Below, piece by piece: positions 49,599-60,147 of a stretch of DNA of 64,000 bases (the stretch's first letter is position 1; every line of letters begins with the position of its first letter). The DNA is from Monoplex corrugatus. Lineage: Eukaryota; Mollusca; Gastropoda; Littorinimorpha; Ranellidae. The notes beneath the pieces are model-generated. The model made no database searches. It had not been told where the DNA came from and was given only the letters and a program-made list of their open reading frames with translations. The position numbers and the translations under genes are program-made. Location of the stretch: contig CM060312.1 of NCBI GenBank assembly GCA_030674185.1, positions 78,578,854 to 78,642,853 on the forward strand, in the 5' to 3' direction.

Positions 49599-50394
49599 CG
49601 TTGGTGCTGCAGTGCATCAATACGCTTTCAAAAAGGAGACCAGTCTGAGTTTCATATTGTAAATAACAAAAACAATATGAATGTGAATATGAAGTTTATA
49701 TACTGCGTACATTGTTGTGTTTTCATCAATATCCTTTTTCATTTGTTTGTTTTTTGTTTGTTTGTCTTTTAATATTACAAATGTTAGATACACACATGAA
49801 TACAATTTAGCTGAGATTGCTTTAATGACAGTTTGATACAAATATAACGTGGCATCAGTGCATATGGAATTCATTTCGAGCGTGGAAACTGAAACTGGAA
49901 TAGAAAATGAATATCTGCCATGTTTTATTTCTACTGTTGTTTTGCTGAATTCTACACGTTTCAGTTTCTCTCGACAAACGCAGGAAGAGGGCAACGTTTA
50001 ATGACAGCCTGGGTAGTCGCGTTGATTAGACGATTATCAATGTGGCTTGACGATACTATCATCTGTTGTTACCGGGAGGGTGGAGGATAAAATACAGGGT
50101 TGATGGAGATGCTAGGGTAAACTTGCGCGACCAGGATTAGTTGGTGTACAATTGCCTGGAGTCCAGTTTGTTCTAGACAGTTTTCATTGCATCCGGCAAA
50201 TTCCACATACACTCCATCCAAATCTGTCAGTAAATATCTGGCGGGATCTTTAAGCCTGTGCGATATCCTATCTGGCACGATCTTGAAATGGAGAGGGCGG
50301 ACGCGGGATGGGGGTTGGGGAAGTAATAGAAGCTATACTGCTAATACAACACGCCATGAGCTGAACCAGTCACCAACCTGATTACAACTCTGAT
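49599..50394. other. No firm gene
   Basis: A minus-strand open stretch at 50069-50278 (PDRISHRLKDPARYLLTDLD and GVYVEFAGCNENCLEQT) has protein-like composition, but no family match or clear splice borders. Confidence 0.25.
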
Positions 50395-51115
50395 CTGCCC
50401 AAGGGTTGAATCCACGACTCCTTGCATTATGAGCACAGTGCTGTTAACCAACGCAGCCGACAGGTCTACACACCTGTGACACACCTGAGGATCAAATCCA
50501 TGATCTCTGTATCATCAGCATGGCTCTGTAAGTTACAGACAGACATACCACCTGTGACACACCTAAGGATCAAATCCCTGACCCCTGTATCATCAGCCTG
50601 GCTCTGTAAGTAACTGACACACCAACACACCTGTGACACACATGAGGATCAAATCCCTGACCCCTGTATCATCAGCCTGGCTCTATAAGTAACTGACACA
50701 CCAACACACATGAGGATCAAATCCCTGACCCCTGTATCATCAGCCTGGCTCTGTAAGTAACTGACAGATCTGTAACCTGTGACACTCATGAAGATCAAAT
50801 CCCTGACCTCATTATTATCAGCCTGGCTCTGTAAGTAACTGACAGACCTATAGCCTGTGACACTCATGAAGATCAAATCCCTGACCTCATTATCATCAGC
50901 ATGGCTCTGTAAGTAACTGACAGACCTATACCTGTGACACACTTGAGGATCAAATCCCTGACCTCATTATCATCAAATGCTCTGTAAGTAACTGACAGAC
51001 CTATAGCCTGTGACACACTGAAGATCAAATCCTGACATCTGTATTATCTCTATGAGCATCTGACAGACCTACTTACTACCTGTGCTACAACTGAGGATCA
51101 AATCCCTGACTTCTG
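50395..51115 (-). repeat. ~76-bp tandem array related to a tRNA-like SINE head
   Basis: About nine units of 74-78 bp with GAGGATCAAATCCCTGACCT and CATCAGCCTGGCTCTGTAAG. On the minus strand each holds a box B-like GGGATTTGATCC. The first unit (50405-50462) looks like a fuller tRNA-type head: GCGTTGGTTAACAGC, then GTGGATTCAACCC. The unit length is close to a tRNA. Confidence 0.75.
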
Positions 51116-51121
51116 TCACTG

Positions 51122-51690
51122 TCACACCCCTGTGGGGATGCCATGGGGCTCTTTCAGTGTAAACAGTATCCCCACCTTCTGGAAATTCTGTGCTAGAAAT
51201 TTCTTCTTTTCTGTCACTCTCTTTATTTATTTCTGCCTTCTTCCTTTGCTTTCTGTTTTCTTCCTAACGTTTTCTGCCTTGCTAGTCCATTTACCTGTAT
51301 GTGTTCAATAATGTCTTACATACTTTGTCTTAGGATTGATGATTGGGTAGCCTACATGTATTAAGTGCATTTTGGCTCTAGGGAAATGAGATACGCGAAG
51401 CAATTTTAGGTAATTTAAGCCCGTTTTTATGTATGTTTTAGAGTTCTTAGTTAGTTTAAATTTGTATTCAGGTATGTTTCTAAAATTCCTGTGTGATAAA
51501 TTGGATGGAGTGGTGAACGCCAGGGGCATCTCCTTAGATCATGTGCGCAGATGCATTGATATGTGTACTTTATTTTCTTTTCCTCTTTTTTTTTTTCCTG
51601 TTGAAGTGTTGTGTAGGTTTTTTTAAACGGCTATAGCCCTGATATGGCTCTATGTAGTCAGCTGGGCTTTAAACAGCAATAACAATAACT
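51122..51690 (+). mobile_element. SINE-B-like retroposon, full copy, sense
   Basis: Starts CCCCTGTGGGGATGCCATGG and ends GTCAGCTGGGCTTTAAACAG then CAATAACAATAAC. It supplies the intact site GGGCTTTAAACA that is split by a MITE in the next copy. Confidence 0.8.
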
Positions 51691-51725
51691 TCTGTTACGG
51701 CTGTCAGCGACGAATTTTCAGTTGA

Positions 51726-52145
51726 GCGAGTGGTCAACACAAGGGGCATTTCCCTTTTTTTTTCATTTTCTTTTTTCCTGTTGAAGTATTGTGTGTGTTG
51801 AAATGGTTACAGTCCTGCTTGATGAATATTGTGAATGTTTTGCAACTGTTATAGCCCTGATATGGCTCTACGAAGTCGGCTGGGCTGTAACTTTTGACCC
51901 CCGCACCCTGCCCTACAGCATCCTGCATTGTTAGCCATTTTAGTAAAACAAAAACTTAACCCTTTGATTCCGTCACCCTATCCACCAGGAAGCTGGTGGA
52001 TAGGGTGGGGGAATCACAGGGTTAAGTTTTTGCAGTTGGTGGATATGGTGGGGGGGTCAAAGGGTTAAACAAAAATAACAACAATAACAACACGCCCTGA
52101 TATGGCTGAACCGAGTCGGCTGGGCTTGCAACAAAAATAAGAACA
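51726..52145 (+). mobile_element. SINE-B-like copy split by MITE, plus second tail
   Basis: Body to GTCGGCTGGGCT at 51886, then the MITE, then TTAAACAAAAATAACAACAA (52065-52084). A second short tail (GCCCTGATATGGCTGAACCG to GGGCTTGCAACAAAAATAAG) follows at 52094-52140. Confidence 0.75.
51887..52068 (-). mobile_element. TTAA-flanked palindromic MITE, copy 4
   Basis: GTAA at the left and TTAA (52065-52068) at the right. Outer ends TTTTGACCCCCGCACCC and GGGGTCAAAGGG; inner palindrome TTAACCCTTTGATTCCG to GAATCACAGGGTTAA. Inserted in SINE-B at its TTTAAA site. Confidence 0.85.
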
Positions 52146-52183
52146 GTAAAGCGGGTGTGTGAACTATCAATGACCTTGTACCA

Positions 52184-52211
52184 CCCCCCCCCCCCCCCCC
52201 CCCCCCCCCCC
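52184..52211. repeat. Poly(C) run of 28
   Basis: Uninterrupted C on the + strand; length is probably polymorphic or a sequencing estimate. Confidence 0.9.
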
Positions 52212-52418
52212 ACCCCCACTCCCTCTTAGAGAAACTTAGCATGAGTAAAGAAATCGGCGAAGACTGCTCTTTCCTCTCCACTCACCGCGCGCTTAGGCCA
52301 AACTGATCGCCTTTCCTTTTTCGCAGCATAGGCGCTAACACGCTCGCTTTAAAACACGCACTGGCACTCGAATAATCACAGCCATAATCATCATCATCAG
52401 GTGCCATAATACAGCAGA

Positions 52419-52526
52419 TTAATCCTTTGTCTCCCGCACCCTATCCACAAACTGCATCAGTAAGCTGGTGGATAGGGTGAAAGAATCAAAGGGTTAAAGA
52501 TTTTGCTTTGCTAGCATGGTTGGATC
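52419..52526 (+). mobile_element. TTAA-flanked palindromic MITE, copy 5, partial
   Basis: TTAATCCTTTGTCTCCCGC start, a shortened inner palindrome ending AATCAAAGGGTTAA (52497), then TTTTGCTTTGCTAGCATGGT of the right outer arm, cut off where LINE-A begins. Confidence 0.7.
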
Positions 52527-52775
52527 ATTAATAAAGATTAGGAAAGACAAGCAACATTTATAGGACATTCTATGAGGAAAGAGAAATTAGATCACCTGAT
52601 CATAACAGGAAAACTGGAGGGAAAGAGCATCAAGTAGACCCAGGGAGAAAATACTGGACGGACTTGCAGTGTGGTTGAGGACAGAGAGGGTGTGGGAGAT
52701 GTACTTGCAGCGACAAGTGATAGATTCGTATGGAAGGCCATGATCGCCAACACTATGCGGCAGAGCACATGATGA
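52527..52775 (+). mobile_element. LINE-A 3'-end fragment
   Basis: AAAGATTAGGAAAGACAAGC, GATCACCTGATCATAACAGG, GAGAAAATACTGGACGGACT and GCGGCAGAGCACATGATGAT. Frame-disrupted. The tail abuts a SINE-A fragment. Confidence 0.8.
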
Positions 52776-52945
52776 TGTTTCAGTTTTAGTTTCAGTTTTT
52801 CAAGATGACGTCTCCACGCTTGGAACGAATTCATATGCACTAACGTCACAGGTACCATGTGTATGGTGATCATGGAACACGCCCTCAGCCACACTACTAG
52901 CGGCGCTTTGGGTCCGGCTGCGGACACACTTGGAGCATCACCAGG
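52776..52945 (-). mobile_element. SINE-A fragment
   Basis: 3' end of the family: TTTCAGTTTTAGTTTCAG tail, then TTTTTCAAGATGACGTCTCC and GTCACAGGTACCATGT. The rest is lost. Confidence 0.7.
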
Positions 52946-53049
52946 AACTTTTTGATCTTCCCATCCCTCCACATCTTTTTTTCTTCTTTTACAGCACTGT
53001 CTTGCTCACAGATTTCTGTTCATTTGTGTTGTGTCAGACCAGATAGTTA

Positions 53050-53199
53050 ATTATGTGTGTTTGTGTGTGTGCGTATGTGTTTTTGAGTGTGTGTCTGTGT
53101 GTGAGTATGTGTTTTTGAGTGTGTGTCTGTGTGTGAGTATGTGTGTGTGCGTGTATATGTGTGTGCGTGTGAGTGGTGTGTGCGTGTGTGTGTGTGTGT

Positions 53200-53248
<49 letters not shown>

Positions 53249-53253
53249 TGTGT

Positions 53254-53290
<37 letters not shown>
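53050..53290. repeat. (GT)n microsatellite
   Basis: GT with scattered A and C interruptions. Confidence 0.95.
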
Positions 53291-53392
53291 CTCTGTTTTC
53301 TTTTCTACACCACCTTAATGGCCACAGAAGCAGGGACAATTTTTAACAATGCTATGATGATGATGATGATGATGGTGATGATGACAGTGAGG

Positions 53393-53955
53393 ATTGTTAC
53401 TGTTATTTTTGTTTAAAGCCCAGCCGACTGTGTAGAAACATATCAGGGCTACAATCATTTCAAGACACACACAATACTTCAACAGGGGGAAAAAAAGGAA
53501 AGGAAAATTGAGTACACATATCAATGCATTCGCGAACATACTCTGAGGAGATGTCCCTGGCGTCGACCACTCCGTCCAATTTATCATACAGGGGATTTAA
53601 AAAAACATACCTGAATACAAATTGAAACATAACTAAGGACTCTAAAACATAAAAACGGGTCTAAATTGCCTAAAATTGCTTTCGCATATCACATTTCCCT
53701 AGAGCCAAAACTACACTTAATACATGCACCCAATTATCAATCCTAAGAGAAAGTACGTAAAACTTTATCGAACACATAGCCTACAGGTGAATGGATCAGC
53801 AAGACAGAAAATGATAAGAAGAAACGACAAAAAGCAAAGGAACAAAACAAAGACAATGACAGAAAAGAGGAAAGTTCTAGAACAGAATTTCCAGAAGGAG
53901 GAGATATTGTTTATAGGCTACTGAAAGAACCCCCGGCATCCCCACGGAGGGGGGG
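53393..53955 (-). mobile_element. SINE-B-like retroposon, full copy
   Basis: From TTACTGTTATTTTTGTTTAA to CCCCCGGCATCCCCACGGAG. The start (high-coordinate) side lies 5 bp from a SINE-C copy. Confidence 0.8.
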
Positions 53956-53959
53956 GGGA

Positions 53960-54562
53960 GACAATGAGGATGATAACCATGATGCTGTGGAGATCCATCT
54001 AGGACTCGACATCATCATCATCATCATGTACCCTGCCACATGGCATTGGCGATCATTGCCCTCCATATGTTTCTATTCCTTGTTGCCGCAAGCACATATT
54101 CCACCCGTTCTGTCCTCAGCCACCCTGCAAGTCCGTCCAGTATTTTCTCTCTGGGTCTACCTGGTGCTCTCTTTCGCTCCAGCTTTCCTGTTGTGACCAG
54201 GTGCTCTAATTCCCTTTTCCTCATAAAATGGCCTATAATGTTGCCTGTCTTTAACTAATCTTTCTTATCAATGATCTTCTTGTGTCTGCCTCCATCAAGA
54301 CTGTGTCGTTTGTTTTCTTTGCTGTCCATGGAACTCTTTAACATTCTTGTCAGAAACCACAACTCGGCTGCCTCAATCTTGTCCTGGTTTTGCGTGTTGA
54401 CTGTCCACGCCTCACAACCGTATAACATTATTGGTTCTATATAAGCTCATCTAGGACTGAGACTGCTAAAAATTCCTCTGTGATTTTGACAGGACTAATG
54501 GGGATTCGAAGCCACAATCTTCCAGTCGGTAAGCCTAGTACGTTGTGCTAACCACTGTAGCA
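53960..54562 (-). mobile_element. SINE-C copy split by LINE-A
   Basis: SINE-C body ACAATGAGGATGATAACCAT to CATCTAGGACT (54006), then LINE-A, then CATCTAGGACTGAGACTGCT and a tRNA-like head on the minus strand (box A region GCTACAGTGGTTAGCACA, box B GGCTTCGAATCC) ending near 54562. Confidence 0.8.
54007..54447 (-). mobile_element. LINE-A 3' fragment with exact 11-bp TSD
   Basis: Minus strand: IEPIMLYGCEAWTVNTQNQD, KIEAAELWFLTRMLKSSMDS, then ELEHLVTTGKLERKRAPGRP and WRAMIANAMWQGT-stop, followed by (ATG)n. CATCTAGGACT is duplicated at 53996-54006 and 54448-54458. One stop and a frame break near 54240. 5'-truncated in the thumb region. Confidence 0.9.
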
Positions 54563-54769
54563 ACAAGTTTGTTTATGTATCTATTTGTTTCTGATTTCCT
54601 GTTTGTTTGTTTGTTTGTTGTGGCCATTGCAAGGAAAAGACAACCATGCTTTCCCTCTTGACGCTAAGAATAAGAACCTACGTTTACTTTTCATGAGCAT
54701 GCAGCCCCCACAGTCATTTCGTTAAAAAAAAAAGAGATTATTTCATATAGATCGGAGAGAGATCTGTCT

Positions 54770-55020
54770 ATCTGTGTGTGTATGTATGTATGTATGCATG
54801 CATGTATGCATATATGTATGTATGAATATGTATGTATGCATATATATGCATTATATGTAGTATGTATGTATGCATATATATATGTATGTATGTATGCACA
54901 TATGTATGTACGTATGCATATATGTATTATGCATATATGTATGTATGCATATGTATGTATGATATATATGCATATATGTATGTATGCACATATATATATG
55001 TATGTATGTATAATTTATGT
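54770..55020. repeat. (ATGT)n microsatellite
   Basis: ATGT/ATGC/ATAT units. Tyr/Met/Cys frames are repeat products. Confidence 0.95.
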
Positions 55021-55044
55021 GGATGGGTGAGTGTATGGCATGCA

Positions 55045-55620
55045 CGCTGGAACAGTTTTAACAATGCTATAATGAGAGGTACAGGTGAGGATGATAACCA
55101 TGGTACTATGGAGATCCACCTAGGATTGAGACCGCGTTACAGATACAGACACCTGCGGTGCTGATCAGAAGATTTGAGCAAACACCCTTAGCGACGCATC
55201 CGTGAAGTGGATGATGAGACTCGACTGTGTGGTTCTAGTCTTCCCGGTGAGTCCATAGCACGCTCACCTTCGGGTTGGAGGAACCGGGAGGGGCCGAAAA
55301 TTCCCACAATGGGTTTTCAAAAGGACTGATTAGAGGATTGGAACCCACAGCCTTCCAGTCCGTTGCGCTAACCACTACACCATGGCAACTTGATCGTCGA
55401 CTGTGTGGTTCCAGTCTTCCCAGTGAGTCCAAAGAACGCTCATCTTTGGGTAGGAGGAACCGGGAGGGGCCGAAAATTCCCACAATGAGTTTTCAAAACG
55501 GTTGATTGGGGATTTGAACCTGCGATCATTCAGTTGGTAGTCCGTTGCGCTAACCACTACACCATGGCGACTTGATCGTCGACTGTGTGGTTCCAGTCAT
55601 CCCAATGAGCCCATAGCATA
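55045..55620 (-). mobile_element. SINE-C with tandemly repeated head
   Basis: Body 55045-55205, then head segment 55205-55388, repeated at 55389-55570 (182-bp spacing: CGTTGCGCTAACC at 55361 and 55543) and started a third time at 55571-55619. The second head has a consensus pol III box B, GGTTCAAATCC (complement of 55510-55520), and a box A region TGGTGTAGTGGTTAGCGCA. The first head has a weaker box B. Confidence 0.8.
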
Positions 55621-56726
55621 CCTGACCTGTGGTGTTCCACAAGGATCTGTCCTTGGCCCTGTTCTTTTCACTCTTTATACCTCCCCCCTGTCCACCATCA
55701 TCAACTCCCACTCTATAAAACACCACTTCTATGCTGATGACACCCAACTTCAAGATAGTGACTCACCTGATAATATACAGCGCCTGTTGACTCGCACCAC
55801 TGAGTGTTACTCGGACATTAAGAACTGGATGACACACAATAGACTTCAGCTTAATGACGACAAGACAGAAGCTATCCTCATTGGCACCCGTCAGAAACTT
55901 TCCCAGCTGCCTCCTCTTTCTCTCCCATTATGTAACACATCAGTCCCAATTTCTGATTCAGCTAAAAACCTTGGTGTCTGCATTGACTCTACCCTGTACA
56001 TGAACAACTTTGTTTCTCAAACTGCCAGATCTTGCTACTATCATCTCCATCGTATAAGCCTGATCAGGAAGTATCTCTCTGTCGAAACAACTGCAAAACT
56101 CGTTCTCTCCTTCATAATGTCTCGCATTGACTATTGCAATTCACTCCTGTCTGGTCTTCCTGCCTCCACCATTCACATCCTACAGCGCATTCAAAACAAT
56201 GCTGTACGCCTTGTACTCAAAAAGAAAAAAGCTGACCACATATCTCCTCTCCTGGCACAACTTCACTGGCTCCCTGTATCAAAGCGCATACAGTACAAAC
56301 TAGACACCATGTGCTACAAAAGCCTCAATAACGCAGCCCCCGATTACCTGTCAAGCCTACTTGAGATCTATGTTCCCTCACGTACCCTCCGCTCTGCCTC
56401 CGATCCTCTGACTTTTCGCTTTCCACGCACTAAGCTCAATACCTATGGTCCACGAACCTTCTCTGTTTCTGGTCCACTCTCCTGGAACAAACTTCCTCTC
56501 TCAGTCCGTCAGCAACCTACTTTTGTCTCCTTCAAGTCCGCTCTCAAAACTCACCTTTTCTCCTCTGCATAAAATCCTAACCTCACTCAACCCCCCTCTG
56601 CAGCCTGTCTCCGCTCGGAGGGGAATCACTTTGTTTTAATATATAACTGTGGTTTTCCATTGGTTTTATTCTTGCTTTTATTGCTTTTATTCTTTTCTCC
56701 CCATTTGTGGCCATGCATGTGTGTGT

Positions 56727-56791
<65 letters not shown>

Positions 56792-57126
56792 GTGTGCGTG
56801 CGTGCGTGTGTGCATTGTGTCTTTTCGGCGCTTGATTTGATTTTGTCGAGATTTGCGCTATATATAATATTGTAATTATTATGTATGCATGTGCGTACGT
56901 ATGTATGTATGTATGTATACGCTTAGATTTATGTATGTATGTATGTATGCATGTATACGCTCAGCTTAGATTTATGTATGTAAGTATGTAAGCATGTATG
57001 TATGCATGTATACGCTCATATGTATGTAGGTATGTATGCATGTATACGCTCAGCGCTTAGATTTGATTTTATCAAGATTTTGCGCTATATAAATAAAATA
57101 TATTATTATTATTATTATTATTATTA
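55621..57126 (+). pseudogene. L2-like LINE, C-terminal ORF open, 5'-truncated
   Basis: Continuous reading from 55625 to the stop at 56570: [18 protein letters not shown], catalytic FYADDTQLQ (YADD at 55730-55741, intact), [80 protein letters not shown] and [11 protein letters not shown]. The N-terminal endonuclease and first RT blocks are missing. The 3' UTR carries (GT)n (56722-56815). The L2-type terminus TTTGCGCTATATAAAT occurs imperfectly at 56850 and again at 57091, followed by (ATT)n. No frameshift in what remains, so a fairly young copy. Confidence 0.88.
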
Positions 57127-57670
57127 TAGCACACTCAACTTTGGGTAGGAGCAGGGAGGGGCCGAAAATCCCCACAATGAGTTTTTGAAAAAAGGACTAA
57201 TTGGGGGATTAGAAGCTACAACCTTCCAGTTGAGAGTTCCATGGACAGCAAAGAAAACAAACGATTCCATGGACAGCAAAGAAAACAAACGAGACAGTCT
57301 CGATTGAGGCAGACACAAGAAGATCATTCATAAGGAAGATTAAGAAAAGACAGGCAATATTTAAAGGTCATTTTATTATGAAAGGGGAATTACAGCACCT
57401 GGTCACAACAGGAAAGCTGGAGGGAAAGAGAGCACTCGGTAGACCCAGGGAAAAAATATTGGACGGACTCGCAGAGTGGCTGAGGACAGAGAGGGTGGAA
57501 GATATGTTTGAGGCAACAAGGGATAGATGCATATGGAGGGCCATGATCGCCAAGGGCACTTGATGATGATAATGATGATGATGATGATGATGATAATGAT
57601 GATGATGATGAACCTTCCAGTCAGTGGTGCTGTTGCGCAAGCCACTACACCATAGCGATTTGACCGTGAT
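57127..57670 (-). mobile_element. SINE-C copy split by LINE-A
   Basis: GGTAGGAGCAGGGAGGGGCC to AACCTTCCAGT (57230), LINE-A insert, then AACCTTCCAGTCAGTGGTGC and the tRNA-like head (GCAAGCCACTACACCATAGC) to about 57670. Confidence 0.8.
57231..57610 (+). mobile_element. LINE-A 3' fragment with exact 11-bp TSD
   Basis: SSMDSKENKR-type codons, RQTQEDHS, then ELQHLVTTGKLEGKRALGRP, EKILDGLAEWLRTERVEDMF and WRAMIAKGT-stop, ending in (GAT)n. AACCTTCCAGT is duplicated at 57220-57230 and 57611-57621. Best preserved LINE-A tail in the window. A short internal duplication of TTCCATGGACAGCAAAGAAA lies at 57237-57286. Confidence 0.9.
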
Positions 57671-58094
57671 TTTGTATAATGTGCACTCAAGTCAACCTGT
57701 GAGACGAACGTCTCTGCCGGTTTTTTTTTTTTTTTTTTCTTAACTAATCTATACAGGGTGACAGATTATCTAAGCTCCCACTCTTACAATCTCTCACGTC
57801 TTTTCCTACCGCCGGATACGTTGTTGTGTACATGGAGTGGTCTACTTTGGACAAGAGCAGCTGACATCCTGTTGGATGCAGCTATTGACTTCATAACTCG
57901 TATGTATGTATGTACATTATATTGGGTTAACATCTGTGTTTGCCCGTCTGTTCTCTGTCTGTCTGTCTGCATGTCCTGTCTTGCGCTTGTGTATCTGCCT
58001 CTGTGTGTGTACGTGTGTGTGAGTGCGTATGTGTGTGTGTGTGTATGTACGTGTGTGTGTGTGTGTATGTGCGTGCGTGCGAGAGAGAGAGAGA

Positions 58095-58169
<75 letters not shown>

Positions 58170-58639
58170 TTCGTTATTTCTTTTAATGTCTGTTCACATA
58201 CGTGTATGTGTGTGTGTGTATGTCTGTGTGAATGTGTGTGTGTGTGTCCAGAAAGAGAGAAAGTGTGTGTGTGTGGGGGGGGGGGGAGGGATGTCTCGTA
58301 TATGTGTGATATGTGTGTGTGTGTGCGCTTTCGCGTGTGTTTGCGTGTGTGTTTATGCCTGTGACCTTAGACCTATGTGTGTATGTGCGTGCGAGCGTGT
58401 GTGTTCGTTCTTTGATTTAACGTCTTTTCACTATAAGTGATATTAGACGGGGGGAGGGAGGAATAAATATAATAAAATGTAGAACGATAGTTAAGCGGGT
58501 TGGATTGGGGCAGAGGGGAGATAGAGTAAAAAGACATAAATAGGTGGGAGAACAGGAAAATGGAACGAAAACTTAACTCTAACAATTAACTTCAACAATA
58601 TGAAGGGAAATTGCAACACTAATACACAAACCGCATAAA
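57671..58639. repeat. Spacer with long (GT)n
   Basis: Poly(T) at 57721-57738; GT-rich tracts through 57985-58400 with a pure run at 58097-58164. No gene. Confidence 0.8.
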
Positions 58640-59400
58640 GTTAAAGTAATGCGTTAACAGGACTGTGAACTAATGATTCTGAAATTTTAACTAATAAAGA
58701 TTGATCTGATGTAACTTTTTGGAAATCAGTTTCAGAATACTTTTCTTGAGTAAACAATTTTTGGTAAAAAGGAACGTAGCATTTTGCAGTAGAATAAGCA
58801 GTGAAACAGTGTGAACTGTTCGCCGCAAATACACTTGACATTTTTACAATATTTTGTTTTCAACGCGTTTAGCTGAATACGAAAACGAACAGCAACAATC
58901 GATCTCAAATGATACATGGAAGAAGACTGCAATTTTTTTACATACGTTTTGAACGGTAAGTTTTATCATTTGTTGTGACACAAACTGTTCATTTAAATGT
59001 TCATAAAATCGAGACCATGAGGTTGATTCGAGCAAGTTGCAAGCTTCTTTTACGGAAGTACGAACATGTAATTCTATAGAATTATCAGAATTCTGCGCGC
59101 CTTGCTTAGCTGCTCTGTCAACTACTTCGTTGCCGTGAAGACCAACGTGAGAAGGCACCCAGCATAAACTGATATCTGTACCTTTGACCTTTAAACGATG
59201 TATAAGATGATTTGCCTCAGTAATTAAATCAGGTCTTGCATCGGTATCAAAAGAACGTAAAGTACATAAAACAGATTTTGAGTCAACAAAGAGAACTACT
59301 TTGAAAGGCACGGATTTATGATTTACTAGATAATGTAATGCTTGTATAATAGCGACTAATTCCGCTGTAAAGATAGATATGCTTGCCCCTACGAAAAATG
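58640..59400 (-). pseudogene. I-type LINE RNase H and C-terminal region
   Basis: Minus strand. RNase H core from 59399: ISIFTAELVAIIQALHYLVN (catalytic Glu), VVLFVDSKSVLCTLRSFDTD (catalytic Asp), ISLCWVPSHVGLHGNEVVDR then AAKQGAQ (final Asp). The first RNase H strand with its Asp is missing; the piece starts against a GT microsatellite. After a frame break near 58930 the end continues with SIVAVRFRIQLNALKTKYCK and a Cys/His cluster CICGEQFTLFHCLFYC. Non-LTR elements of the I group carry RNase H downstream of RT. Dead fragment. Confidence 0.82.
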
Positions 59401-59752
59401 ACTTTTTTGCTTTTTTGCGTGTGTGTGTGCGTGTGCGTGTCTGTGTGTGTGTATGTATGTACCTATGTATATTTACAAACATATGGACCGTCATATGGTT
59501 GTGACATACTCTCTGGCGTGTAGGAATTCGTTTAGCAAACGTCCTATGTTTCCCCCCCCCCCCCAAAAAAAAAAATAATAACAAAATAAAGAAAAAGATA
59601 AGAATAAACCACGTTGCAACATATTCGCTCTGTCTTCTATTAGCTAGTACTTGGAGTATGTTAAAAAAATAAAAAGACATAGGGCCCTAGATTTTTTTTT
59701 TTAATAAAAAGATAGGAATAAACCACATCGCAAACGTATTCGCTGTCCTCTT

Positions 59753-59790
<38 letters not shown>

Positions 59791-60147
59791 GTAGTTGCTA
59801 TGCTCGTCGCTCAGTGGGATGACGAATTACGGTGGCGACAACGAGGGTCGATTTCACTGACACACTGTGTCTTATCATCGACACGTTACATTAACTTGCA
59901 GAGATACAGATATCAAATTAACTTGCACAAAAGTTACATTAACTTATCACAGAGAAAGGCCTAATGTACCCTGCAGCTGTTGTGTCCTCATGGGCGAGCG
60001 CTGGGTGTACAACAAAACAAAACAAAAACAAACGAAAAAAAAAAACATGTGCTAATGTCAGTTTAGTCAAAGATAAGAACCTGTTCTACCACTTGTTTGT
60101 GGTTCCGCCCAAACCGGGGTATGAGGGACTGCCGCCATTCGTAACAG
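59401..60147. other. Homopolymer-rich spacer
   Basis: C/A runs at 59552-59575 and A35 at 59755-59789. AGGAATAAACCAC-type sequence is duplicated (about 59598-59637 and 59710-59750). No gene seen. Confidence 0.6.

Noticed and set aside
55501..55572. tRNA gene on the minus strand
   Set aside because: Box A and B are good, but the acceptor stem does not close and the segment is joined to a repeated body (SINE-C). It is a SINE head.
59755..59789. Poly(A) of a processed pseudogene
   Set aside because: No transcript-like sequence with exon joins or polyadenylation signal upstream; the interval has other homopolymer runs.
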